A DNA stretch of 64,000 nucleotides, from assembly GCA_022316685.1 (NCBI GenBank), contig JAKJHU010000855.1:48684-112683 (forward strand), given 5' to 3'. Source of the DNA: Progne subis subis (taxonomy: Eukaryota > Chordata > Aves > Passeriformes > Hirundinidae). Both the position numbers and the translations under genes were made by a program. Below, piece after piece: positions 10,544 through 23,440 of the stretch (its first letter is position 1; every line of letters starts with the position of its first letter). A model generated the notes under the pieces. The model did not search any database and was not told the DNA's origin. It saw only the letters and a list, made by a program, of their open reading frames with translations.

Positions 10544-13500
10544 ATGGCTCTGGAGCACGAGGCGCTGCTGGACCTGAGCTTCCTGACGGAGGAGGAGCGG
10601 AGCTGCATCGCCCGGGTGCTGCACCGGGACTGGCAGCTCCGCCGGCGAGAGGAGGGGCGCATCAGGTGGGCTGGGGGTCCCCGCTGGTATGACAGCGCCT
10701 TGGGGACAGCACGGACCCCCCAGGAGCCGTCAGCCCCTGGGGACAGAGCAGCCGGGCCGAGGGTCCCCTTTTCACCTGCTCACACCCTGCGCTCGGCCAG
10801 GGGGAAGCCCCCGGTTTGCGGCAGCAGCAGCACCGAGGCTCCCAAAGGCCCTGGGAGGCGGTGGCTGCTGTCCCCCAGGCCCTGTTGCGGCGGCTCCATC
10901 GATCGGGGCGCAGGGGCCGATGGCAGTGCCGGCGTGGGGTCCCAATGTCCCCTCCCGCCCACCAGCAAGCTCCGCAAGTCGGTGTCGGACCCGGCGCGAC
11001 TGCGGAGCCTCACCGGGGACTGGTTCTGCGACGCCCGCGCCCAGCGCCACCAGCACCACCTGGGCTCCGACCTCGTCCGAGCCTCCATCCGCCGCAGGAG
11101 GCGGCCCCGGGGTAGGCGAGGGATGGGACACGGGGGCACCGGAAAGGTGGGAGCCGGGGCTGAGCTCCCTGATGTCCCCAGGAACGGGGGACCTGGAACG
11201 CGGCCCCAGTCTGGGCGAGCTAGAGGCCATCGATGAGCCATCGGCAGAGGAGAAGGAGGATGAGGACGGTGCCTTGGAGACGGACGAGAGGTGAGGGAAG
11301 GAAGGCTGTTGTCCCACCGGGGCCCCGGGGGTGGTGACATCTCACCGGTGTGCACTGGGGGTGGCAAAAGGGGGCTGGAGGGGGAGCAGGACCCCTGGAG
11401 TCTGCCCATCATCATCCCAGGGTCTGGTTGTCCACCATCTGTCCACCACGGTGTCCCCCCATCCCAGCATCTGTCTGTCCACCATTCCTGTGTCCATCTG
11501 TCCATTATCCCGGCGTCCATCTGTCCATTATCCCAGTGTCTCCCACCATCCCAGTGTCTGACTGTCCACTATCTAGACCAAACTAATGGCGCTCTCTTCC
11601 CGCAGTTCCCCCACAGAGGAGGTGCCGGAGCCCACGGAGCCCCAGGTGGGTCCCTGGGGTGTGGGTTGAGCGGCACCTGACACCCCAGAGATGGGTGGGG
11701 GTCACCCCGCAGCACCCCCAGGGACATCCCAAGATTGTGCTGCGCTTGGAGTGATCCTGAGCCCTGGGGAGTGATGGGGAATGTCCCACAAAACGTCCCC
11801 TGGGGTGTCCCATGGGTCATCCCTCCTCGTGTCCCCCAGAACACAGAGGGTGGGTGGGGGAGGAGGGGGTGCCGGGGGTCCTGTTCTCATCCTTTCCCTC
11901 ACAGCCCAGCCCCCCAGCTCCGGCCCTGGAGGGGTCCCCGGTGTCACAGCCCCTGCTGCAGGGTGACGTCCCGGCGAGGGAGCAGGACAGCCCGGCCCAG
12001 ACAGGTACCTCTGGGGTGGGGGGGTCGGTGCTGGGGAGCTTTGGGGGGGCTGGAGCCCCCCAGCACTGCTCACTGCCCCCCTGCTGCGGCACTTCATCTC
12101 ACTGCTCTGGCCGAAAAGGGGATCCCCTCCCACCCTGCCCTCGTCCTCGCAGGTGACACGGGAGGTGGGAGCTCCTGCAGCACGGAGGAGGAGGAGGAGG
12201 AGGAGGAGCCGGACTCGGCACACGGCGGCCACAGTGCCGGGCAGGTGGGATGGGGGCTGGCGGGGATGTGTGGAACTGGGGGGCTCTATGGGACTGGGAG
12301 GGGCTCTATGGGACTGGGGGAGCTGGAGAGAGTTGTAAGGAGTTTTGGAGGGGGTGTGTGGGGTTTTATAGGGCTGGAGAGTCTTGAGGGGACTTTAAAG
12401 GGTTGAGGGGCTCTATGAATTTGGCGGGCTGGAGGGGCCTGTACAAGGATGGAGGGGGCTGTATGGAGTTTTGGGGGTCTGGGGGCACTGAACAAAGCCA
12501 GCACAGCCTGGGCTGTACCCAAGCACCGGACACTGCTGGGAGCTGGGTGTCCTCAGTGGGTCTGGGGACCCAAGGGGGTGGTGCTAACCCCGCTTCGCAT
12601 TTCCAGAGACCAGAGACGCCCCAAACGGATCAGACCCCCCCGGCCCCACTGTCCCCACAGAACGGCCACAGCCCCCCGAGCCTGCTGAGAACCAGCTCCT
12701 CTGTGTCCAGCCTCAGCTCCTCCACGGTACAGGACTGGGACTGGGGCTGGGGTGAACGTGTGGGGGGCACCTCCCCAGCCCCCCTGACGGTGTCACTGCC
12801 CCCGCAGCTGAGTGGGAGCCTGATGAGCCTGTACAGCGAAGGGGAGCTGGGCAGGGTGGCCGTGCGGGGCTGCGTGCAGTTCTCCCTGCGCTACGACCCG
12901 GCCAAGAAGGAGCTGCAGGTGCACGTCCTGCGCTGCCGGGAGCTGGCCGAGGCCAAGAGGCAGCGCTCGGACCCGTGAGTGCCCCAGGCCCCGCTGGCAC
13001 TGCCCAGGGGATGCCAGCTCCGGCCCCCGCTGCCCACAGCTCGTTTTTTGGCCCCAGGTACATCAAGACGTACCTGCTGCCGGACAAGTCCCACCGCAGC
13101 AAGCGCAAGACCGCCGTGAGGAAGAGGAGCCTGGATCCCGTCTTCAACGAGACCCTCAAGGTTTCTAACGCTCCTTTGGGGTGGAGCTGGAGGATTATCC
13201 ACCCCCCACCCACCCACCCGTGGTGTGAATTGGGTGGGTGGGGGTGGGTAATCTCACCCCGTGTCCTCTCCCCGCCAGTACAAGCTGGAGAAGAGGGACC
13301 TGCAGGGCCGCACCCTGAACCTCTCCGTGTGGCACCACGACAGCCTGGGCAGGAACCTCTTCCTGGGCGAGGTGGAGGTGGCGCTGGGCGCCTGGGACTG
13401 GGCCAACACACGCCCCGAGTGGTTCAGTCTCCAGCCACGGGTGAGCTCCTCGCCTCCCCGGCCCCGCTGTTCGCGCACTGCCCCCGTAACCCCAGCCCCG

Positions 13501-14260
13501 TCCTCCGCAGATGCCCATCCCCTCCGACGGCCTCGCCAGCCGGGGAAACCTCAACCTAGCGCTCAAGTTCATCCCCGCCGGCTCGGAAGGTGAGAGGGGC
13601 CCGTGGGCGGCCGGGGGTCGGGCATGGCAGGGTGCCCCTGACCCTTCTGGCCAACAGGAGGGGGGATGCCACCCACGGGAGAGCTGCACATCTGGGTGAA
13701 GGACGCTCAGGGCCTCGTCCCGCTGCAGAGCGGCACCGTGGACGCCTTCGTGCAGTGGTAAGGGCGGGGGTGGCACCCCGGGGGCGCCCGGAGGGGCTGC
13801 CAGGGTGTCCCCACCTCACCCCAGCGTCACCCCAGCTACGTGCTGCCGGATGACAGCAAGGCCAGCCGGCAGAAGACGCGGGTGGTGAAGCGGAGCCTGA
13901 ACCCCCTCTTCAACCACACCATGGTGTACGACGGCTTCCAGGCCAAGGACCTGGCCGAGGCGTGCGCCGAGTTCACCCTCTGGCACCACGAAGCCTTTTC
14001 CAAGCGCCAGCTGGGCGGCATCCGCCTCAGCCTGGGCACCGGTGAGCGGGAGGGCACCCCCGGCCCCTCAGGGTGTCCCCAGCGCCGCGGCTCGGGGCTG
14101 ACGGGGTGCTCTCTCCACAGGGAGCAGCTACGGGCTGCCCGTGGGCTGGATGGACTCGACGGCAGAGGAGCAGGGCGTGTGGAAGCAGCTGCTGCAGCAG
14201 CCCGGGCGCTGGGTGGAAGCGCTGCTCCCCCTGCGGACCAACCTGATCCCCCGAGCGTAG
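10544..14260 (+). CDS. SYTL1: Synaptotagmin-like protein 1 (Rab27 effector), complete
   Basis: Fourteen coding exons: 10544-10665, 10966-11111, 11182-11290, 11606-11645, 11905-12004, 12153-12244, 12607-12726, 12808-12974, 13058-13160, 13279-13440, 13511-13589, 13658-13757, 13836-14041 and 14121-14260. They total 1,686 nt (561 residues; human about 550-562). Residues 8-75 form the Slp homology domain ([11 protein letters not shown], then [15 protein letters not shown] and LGSDLVRAS), which in this family binds GTP-Rab27. A low-complexity acidic linker with an eight-Glu run follows, then [12 protein letters not shown]2A spans about 260-385 ([35 protein letters not shown]); C2B spans about 388-530 ([33 protein letters not shown]). 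The C-terminus LLPLRTNL is family-typical. C2 domains target membranes in secretory granule docking. The start 10544 was chosen for Kozak context; 10445 is the alternative. Confidence 0.96.
11421..11575. repeat. Degenerate minisatellite in SYTL1 intron 3
   Basis: Repeated CCATCTGTCCATTATCCC-like units of about 20-24 bp lie between coding exons 3 and 4. Copies are imperfect and the array is short. Confidence 0.75.
12268..12480. repeat. Degenerate G-rich minisatellite in SYTL1 intron 6
   Basis: Imperfect copies of GGGGCTCTATGGGACTGGG, grading into related G-rich units (GGAGGGGGCTGTATGGAG), occupy most of the intron between coding exons 6 and 7. Confidence 0.7.
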
Positions 14261-14373
14261 CCCCCGAGGACCGGCTGGGAGTGTGGGGTCGGAGGGGTGG
14301 AGACGTCACTGGGGTCTGTGCCCTCCCCTTCCAGCAGCAATGAAGTGACACCAGAGGGCACATCTGGCAGCTT

Positions 14374-14408
14374 TTTATTGCTGTGGGCACAGCTGGTGGC
14401 TGTTTATT
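14374..14408 (-). terminator. Two minus-strand AATAAA signals beyond the SYTL1 stop
   Basis: TTTATT on the plus strand at 14374-14379 and 14403-14408 reads AATAAA on the minus strand. They lie only about 115-145 bp past the SYTL1 stop. If used, a minus-strand transcript such as CD164L2 would almost abut the SYTL1 coding region. No canonical plus-strand signal for SYTL1 was found nearby. Confidence 0.3.
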
Positions 14409-14838
14409 GCCTTGGCCACCGTACCCTGGCTTCTCCCTCTGCTGTGGGGCTGGAGCGGCTGCATCCCGCTGCTCCCAGCGTGGGGCTGTGCCCCCCATCA
14501 CCGTCCTTCCAGCCCCTGGGGTGGCAGCCCTGGGACTCTGGTGGCCTTGTCACAGCCCTGGGTGGGGTGGGGGGGTCACTGCTCTGACAGAATTCCCCTT
14601 CTCTTACTGAGATACTCCACCCTGGGCTGCCCTGTCCCACTGGGACACCCACACTGGTTCCTGGGTACTGGGAGGACTGGAGTCACTTTGGGCCACCCAG
14701 CAACACCAGCCTGTGGGCAGGAACAGCCAAATCCCCAAAGGATTTTTTGCAACCAGAATCTCCCAGGACATCACCCACGGCTGGGGTGACAGGAGCTGGG
14801 TGACAATGACACCGACACCAGAAATTACAGGAAAATCC

Positions 14839-14844
14839 TTTATT
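14839..14844 (-). terminator. CD164L2: Candidate distal poly(A) signal, CD164L2
   Basis: AATAAA on the minus strand, 1.57 kb after the CD164L2 stop. Confidence 0.4.
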
Positions 14845-15319
14845 GGTTTCTGTCCCCATTGTTCCAGCTCGGGCTCGGGGCTGGGGCCAGGGGATGATCC
14901 CCCACTGCCACCCACGGCCACGTGTCCTCTGATTCCTGGGTGCCCCGTGTCCCCCGGGCGTGTGGGGGCCGAAGGTGGAATTCGGGGCTGGATGGACCCC
15001 CCTGCATCCCCCGGGAGCACCCCGGGGTGACCTGTCCCACCCTGGTGTCCCCAGCTTTGCATAGTCGTGGTGTGGGGGGGGTCTGTGCAGGGGGGACGGT
15101 GACACCACGGTGGCCTCTTCACCCGGGGAGGACGGGGACAGCGACCCCCCCCAGCCTGGAGGCACAGGGAGCTCAGATCCTGGTGCATTGGACAGAGAGG
15201 AGACGTAGAAGGAAAGGTCCTGGGGGGCTTCACCCGGCCCCTCGCAGCCCCCCCGGGGATCCCCTGCACCCCCCAGCCACAGCCACCCCCGGACACAACG
15301 CAGACACCACCTCACAGAG

Positions 15320-15325
15320 TTTAAT
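15320..15325 (-). terminator. CD164L2: Candidate proximal poly(A) signal (ATTAAA), CD164L2
   Basis: ATTAAA on the minus strand, about 1.1 kb after the CD164L2 stop, followed by CTCTGTGAGGTGGTGTCTG, a G/T-rich stretch typical of a downstream element. Confidence 0.45.
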
Positions 15326-16414
15326 GGGGGGCAGCCCGAGCTACAAGCGTCACCCCACGGCACACGACACGCAGCCCCCTCCCCTAAACAGCACACAGAA
15401 AGAGGGTGGGGGAGAGGGACACCCCCCCAAGCCCCCCCGGAGCACACAGAGGCACAGCAAAAGCACACAGCAAGGCCCTGGCTCCGCTCCTCTGGCGGGC
15501 ACGGGGGGTGTCAGGGCACGGCTGGGTGCTCCAGCCAAAATGCCAGAGGGAAAAACACCCAGGAGTCCACGAGGAGAGGAGGGGACCCCCCGAGCCTCGA
15601 GGCTGTGGGGAGGCAGGGGGTGTCGAGAGTGGGAAGGGGCTGCTAGGTGCTAACTGGGGCCAAACTGGGGCCAAACTGGGGCCAAACTGGGAGCCCTGCA
15701 GTTGCTGCGCTGCCAAGGAGGCAAGGGGCGAGGGGCTGCACCCCCTGCGGTGAGGCTGGGGGCACTGGGGACATCTCACCCGGGTGGAAGAACCTCTATG
15801 GGGCTGCACCCCTGAGGGGCTCCATGCCAGAAAGGGGGTGGGGGACCCCCTTCCCTTCCCTTCCCTTCCATCCCTAACAGCTCAGAGGAAACAGCGAAAC
15901 CAGCTGGAAAACACCCGTCATGCAAGCCAGGAGGGAAAATCCACGCCCCACCCTCTGCCCGGGGAGGTGCTAGCAAAGGGTGAAGCTCTGGGGGTGCGGG
16001 GGGACACCCCCTCCCCACGGCCGCCGGCACCCAGAACCTACTGATTGTCCTCTCTGGCAGCGTGGAAGGAAAGAGAGAGGGGGCACAGCCCCCCGCATTA
16101 GACACAGCGATCCCCGGGGACAGCACGGAGCAGCGCTGGACTCAGCTCAGAGGGACAGATCTGGGGCTCTCCCGCTCCCTGCGGGGCTCAGAGCAGACGG
16201 TGACAGACAGAGGAGGTGACAGGACAGCGGGGACAGACAGGGGGACAGGAACACCTCCACCTCCCAAATCGTCCCCTGCAGGGTGGGGATGGACTGGCAC
16301 AAAGAGCCACAACACAGCGGAGAGACAGGACACACCCCGGGGTGACCCCAGCTTGGTTTTCGGGTGGGCTTGGCCCGGGTCCCCCCCCTGGATCCCGGTG
16401 GGAGCGCGGGGCCC
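15326..16414 (-). other. CD164L2: CD164L2 3' UTR (proximal-site version)
   Basis: No coding exon fits between the CD164L2 stop and the ATTAAA at 15320. Human MAP3K6 and FCN3 lie on this side of CD164L2, but neither is recognisable in this interval. Confidence 0.5.
15652..15691. repeat. 11-bp tandem repeat, about 3.6 copies
   Basis: Unit GGGGCCAAACT repeated in tandem within the presumed CD164L2 3' UTR. Confidence 0.9.
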
Positions 16415-19571
<3,157 letters not shown>

Positions 19572-19844
19572 GGCCCGGCCCGGCTCGGCTCAGCCCGGCT
19601 CGGCACGGTCCCAGCGGGAGGTGTGTCCGCGGATCTCCCGGGAGAGCGGAGCGGAGCAGATGCGCGCCCGCGGGAGGCGGCCCCGGCGGCGGGGGAGGGG
19701 GGGGGCGGCCCCGCCTCGTCCCGCCCCGCCCCGCCCCGGCAGGCCCGGCCCGGGGTGTGGGGGTCTCTCACGAGGGGCGTCCCCCCCACGTCGCACCCAC
19801 ATCCCCCCGTGGGCCGTGGGAAAGCCGGGGCCGCACGGGCTGCA

Positions 19845-20040
19845 CACACTGCACCCCTGTGCACACCTGCGCACACCTGCGCACACCTGTGCACACTCGC
19901 ACACGCTGTGCACACCGCACACCCTGCACCGCACACCTGCGCACAGCTGCACGCCCCGTGTGCCCTCCTCCGGCCCGTGCCCCGCACACCCCGCACACCC
20001 CGCACACCCCGTACGCACCGCGCTCACCGCACACGCGCTG
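19845..20040. repeat. CA/CG-rich array between divergent promoters
   Basis: Imperfect tandem copies of about 10-12 bp: GCACACCTGC, then ACCCCGCAC units. Many stretches alternate purine and pyrimidine (GCGCACAC, GTACGCAC, CACACGCG), a composition that favours Z-DNA. Confidence 0.85.
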
Positions 20041-20794
20041 CCCCCTCCCCCCGGGCCGGCTCCGCTCAGCACCGCCAACAGCTCCAGCCAGGCTGGACCG
20101 AACCGACCCGAACCGAACCGAGCCATCCCCACCCCAGTCTCTGCCCGGGCCCCCCGGGGACGGCCGCAGCCAGCGGAGTCCGGGGTGCCCGAGACCACCG
20201 GGGTGTCCCGAGTCCCGCGGGGTCGCAGCAGAGCCGCGGTCCGGAACCCCTCTCTCGGCGGGGACACGGCGTGGGCTTCGAGGAACAGGCGCGGGAGGAG
20301 AGTCTGGAGGAGCGCAGCCTTCTCCTTCCTCCTTCCTCCTCCTCTCCGGGGCAGGGCTCCCCGCCAGCCCTTCCCGCAGCACCCCCGGCCGGGCATTCCC
20401 GCTTCTCCTGGCCATGAATTATTCAGCCCGGTGCGGGAAAGCCAGGCCGCGGGGACCCACGGGGAGAGGGGAGGGCGCTGCTCAGCCCCGGCTGTGCGGG
20501 GGCAGGACGGGACCCATCCTCGATCACCCCACATCCCCCCGAACTCCGGGCCGCCCCCTCCACAGCGGAGCCCCCCAGACCTCCGCATTGCGGGGAGAGG
20601 GGACGAGTCAACACAGCCCCCCGTGCCCCGCAGCGCGGTGACCCCGGCCCGTGGGGGAGTCCCGTGGGTGGCGGGGGAGCTCTGGGTGGGTGGAGGGGGG
20701 GGCTGGAAAGGGGGCGGGGGGGGGCGCTGTTTTTTATGAATGGGCTGCGATTACTATGCGGCGCGCGCGCTCCCGCGCTGCCCGCCCGGGCGCT

Positions 20795-20930
20795 GATTGG
20801 CTCCGGCGCGCCATTGACGTCACAGCGGGGCGAGCGGGCCGGGGGGGGCCGTGAGTCACCCCCGAACCCCCCGGACCCCCCCGGCCCCGCTCGGGCGCTA
20901 TAACTCGGCAGCGCCCATGGCAGCGGGGCC
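20795..20930 (+). promoter_or_regulatory. GPR3: GPR3 core promoter with CCAAT, CRE, AP-1 and TATA-like sites
   Basis: In order: inverted CCAAT box GATTGG at 20795-20800; perfect palindromic cAMP response element TGACGTCA at 20815-20822; AP-1 site TGAGTCA at 20852-20858; and TATA-like CTATAACT with TATAA at 20899-20903. Transcription would start near 20925-20935, and a strong donor GCAG|GTGAGT follows at 20974. Upstream TATGAATGG and GATTACTATG add more A/T motifs. Sites are seen directly; use is inferred. Confidence 0.65.
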
Positions 20931-20974
20931 CCGGCCGGGCAGCCCAGCGCAGCCCGGGCTCGGCATCCCGGCAG
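20926..20974 (+). other. GPR3: GPR3 non-coding exon 1 (5' end approximate)
   Basis: The exon ends at CCCGGCAG before GTGAGT at 20975. The matching acceptor is GCTCTTGCAG ending at 21561, so exon 2 starts at 21562, 15 nt before the GPR3 ATG. A 5' UTR intron before an intronless coding exon is the mammalian GPR3 layout. If transcription starts upstream of 20917, an ATG there in strong context (CCCATGG) opens a frame that splices into exon 2 and overlaps the GPR3 start out of frame. Confidence 0.55.
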
Positions 20975-21576
20975 GTGAGTGCTCGGTACCGGGGGGGGGG
21001 GCACCGGCAGAGGGGGGAGCCCGCTCTAGCAGAGCGCCGCGCTATGGGGAGGGTGGCGAGGGGCGGCCGTGCCCTCCCCCCCCGCCTCCAGGCTCGTCCA
21101 GGGGCTGTGCTGCCCGCCCGGGGAGAGGTAGACCCCCAAGGTGAGAAGGGATAGGAGGGTTTCTGCTCCCGCTGGGGTGCTGATCGGGGGGGTGAGGGAG
21201 GGCGGGGTCACCCCCTTTACCTGCTGCTCGGGATCCCCTCACTTTGGCCCCGAACTCCTGGGGGGCGGGTGTTTTCCACTGCCAGTCCCGCTCTCCTGGA
21301 TTTATCCATCAAAATCATGCAGCGCCCAACCCCCAGCAGCTAAGGCAGGCAGGAGCAGGGGTGTTGTGTGTGTGTGTGTGTTCCCTCCCCTTTATTCACC
21401 TATTTGTTTTAAAACTAAACCATCTCGTCCAGAAAAATCCCCTCGGAGCAAACAGCGAGCACAGCCTCAACCGACACTGCTCTGCCCACCCTCCTGAGGA
21501 CAACTTTTGGGTGGCACGGGGGCAGCTCGCGGACCGCAGGTGCTGAGGGCTGCTCTTGCAGCCACCCTCTGCCATC

Positions 21577-22563
21577 ATGATGGAGAAAGGGCCCCCCAAC
21601 TCCAGCGAAGGCCAGCAAGGCTGGTTCTCAGCCAGGAACGGCACTGGCAGCTCCTTGGATCTGGAGTCTGTGGTGCAACCCCTCGCCTTGAACCCGTGGG
21701 ACGTCGTCCTCTGCGTCTCGGGGACCATCATCTCCTGTGAGAACGCCATCGTGGTGGTGGTCATCTTCTACACCCCGGCTTTCCGCGCCCCGATGTTCCT
21801 CCTGATCAGCAGCTTGGCCACGGCCGACCTCCTGGCAGGTCTGGGGTTGATCCTGCACTTTGCCTTCGTGTACTTCATCCCATCGGAAGCGATCAGCCTG
21901 CTCACCGTGGGGCTCCTGGTCACCTCCTTCACGGCCAGCGTCAGCAGCCTGCTGACCATCACCATCGACCGCTACCTGTCCCTCTACAACGCCCTGACCT
22001 ACTACTCGGAGAGGACGGTCACCAGGACTTACATCATGTTGATCCTCACCTGGGGAGCCTCCATCTGCTACGGGCTGCTGCCCGTCATGGGCTGGAACTG
22101 CCTGAAGGAGCCTTCCACCTGCAGCATCGTCAAACCGCTGACCAAGAGCCACCTCATCATCCTCTCCGTCTCCTTCTTCGCGGTGTTCGCGGCGATGCTC
22201 CAGCTGTATGTGCAGATCTGTAGGATCGTGTGCCGGCACGCCCACCAGATCGCCGTGCAGAGGCATTTCCTGGCCAGCTCCCACTACGTCACCACCCGCA
22301 AGGGCATCGCCACCCTGGCCGTCATCCTGGGCACCTTCGCGTCGTGCTGGCTGCCCTTCGCCGTGTACGGGCTGCTGGGGGATTACAGCTACCCGGCCCT
22401 CTACACCTACGTCACCTTGCTGCCCGCCACCTACAACTCCATGCTCAATCCCGTCATCTACGCCTTCAGGAACCAGGAGATCCAGAAAGTGCTGTGGGCC
22501 GTGTGCTGCGGGTGCTTCTCCTCCGCGCTGCCTTTCCGCTCCCGCTCCCCCAGTGACGTCTGA
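21577..22563 (+). CDS. GPR3: G protein-coupled receptor 3, constitutively Gs-active orphan receptor
   Basis: Single-exon frame of 328 residues (human 330). GPR3 raises cAMP through Gs without added ligand; in vertebrates it helps hold oocytes in meiotic prophase and acts in neurons. The class A pattern is clear: glycosylation sites N8 (NSS) and N21 (NGT); TM1 with ENA; TM2 LATADLLAGLGLILHF; DRY after TM3 in ITIDRYLSLYNALTYYSE; TM6 CWLPF; TM7 NPVIYAF. The C-terminus PFRSRSPSDV matches human GPR3 as I remember it, which favours GPR3 over GPR6 or GPR12. The start is the first of two adjacent ATGs at 21577 and 21580; upstream in-frame sequence is 5' UTR. The N-terminus differs most from mammals. 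Neighbours CD164L2 and WASF2 confirm orthology by position. Confidence 0.98.
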   Translation: MMEKGPPNSSEGQQGWFSARNGTGSSLDLESVVQPLALNPWDVVLCVSGTIISCENAIVVVVIFYTPAFRAPMFLLISSLATADLLAGLGLILHFAFVYFIPSEAISLLTVGLLVTSFTASVSSLLTITIDRYLSLYNALTYYSERTVTRTYIMLILTWGASICYGLLPVMGWNCLKEPSTCSIVKPLTKSHLIILSVSFFAVFAAMLQLYVQICRIVCRHAHQIAVQRHFLASSHYVTTRKGIATLAVILGTFASCWLPFAVYGLLGDYSYPALYTYVTLLPATYNSMLNPVIYAFRNQEIQKVLWAVCCGCFSSALPFRSRSPSDV

Positions 22564-23045
22564 TGTGCCCCCTCCCTCCCCGAATCTTTCACTAATCGAT
22601 TGCAGTCGGGGATTTGTTTTGATTCCCCTTTTTCGTTCTCAGAGGCACATTGAAGGAGCAGCAGCTCTTCCCAGCCTCATCCTTTTTGGGCACAACTCGT
22701 TCTTTTTCCTCTATTTTTCCAGGTTTTGAACAGAGAGAAAAACGTATTTTTTTTATTCATAATATAATCTATATTTATGCGTGAGAGAGAGGGGGGGTGA
22801 TCCTCATATTTTCTTTAAAGCTATTTATGACGCTTTATTTTTTTAAGGGTGGGGAAACACCAGGAACATTCGTCCCCCTCTTGTGGTTTTTTTTTTTTGT
22901 TTTTTTTTTTTACAACCTCGTTATTTACCTCAGATAGTCAAAATATATTTTATACATTTGGGGAAGGGGAGGAGAGACTCGTTGCCAGAGGAGGAGGAGG
23001 AGGGACTCAACCCCCTCCCTGCCCCCTTCTCCCAGCCGTCCATCC

Positions 23046-23060
23046 ATTTATTTATTTATT
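23046..23060 (+). promoter_or_regulatory. GPR3: AU-rich element in GPR3 3' UTR
   Basis: ATTTATTTATTTATT gives three overlapping ATTTA pentamers and the UUAUUUAUU nonamer typical of rapidly decaying mRNAs, in an A/T stretch running to 23090. Confidence 0.7.
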
Positions 23061-23417
23061 GGTATTTGAATTATTATTTAATTTGATTTCCGTGCCTCCC
23101 TCCCAGCACCGGGCCCTGCTGCCCTCTAGTGCTGGCTGCCTTTAGGGGGGGGGGGGGCGCCGGAGGCTCTGCACCCCCAAACCCACAAAGTTTTGGGGTC
23201 CTCTGGGTGCTGCCACCCCCCTCGCGGCACCCGGGGCTCCCCCTGCCAAAGCCTTTCTTTGCACTGGGGTTGGATTTGCACATTTCTGGGCTGGGGGGAA
23301 GGATGTGAAAGGCCCCTCGTGAAGGGGACCCCTGGGGATGGGGACCCCTCAGGGCAGGGACCCCTCTCGGCGGGTCAGGGTGGGGGGGCTGCTTCTTGTT
23401 TACAACTCCGGTAGGGG

Positions 23418-23423
23418 AATAAA
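23418..23423 (+). terminator. GPR3: GPR3 poly(A) signal
   Basis: AATAAA followed by TTAATTTGTGG and TGCGGCTGTTCGTTG, a plausible GT-rich downstream element. The 3' UTR would be about 0.88 kb. Confidence 0.7.
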
Positions 23424-23440
23424 TTAATTTGTGGTATGAG

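Larger units (their letters stand above)
22564..23440 (+). other. GPR3: GPR3 3' UTR, AU-rich
   Basis: Sharply AT-richer than the coding exon, with T-runs at 22889-22911 and many ATTTA motifs. It ends at the AATAAA at 23418-23423. Confidence 0.75.

Noticed and set aside
21628..22284. 218-codon minus-strand frame inside GPR3
   Set aside because: Antisense shadow of the GPR3 coding exon. Its composition follows from the GPR3 codons and it has no domain of its own.
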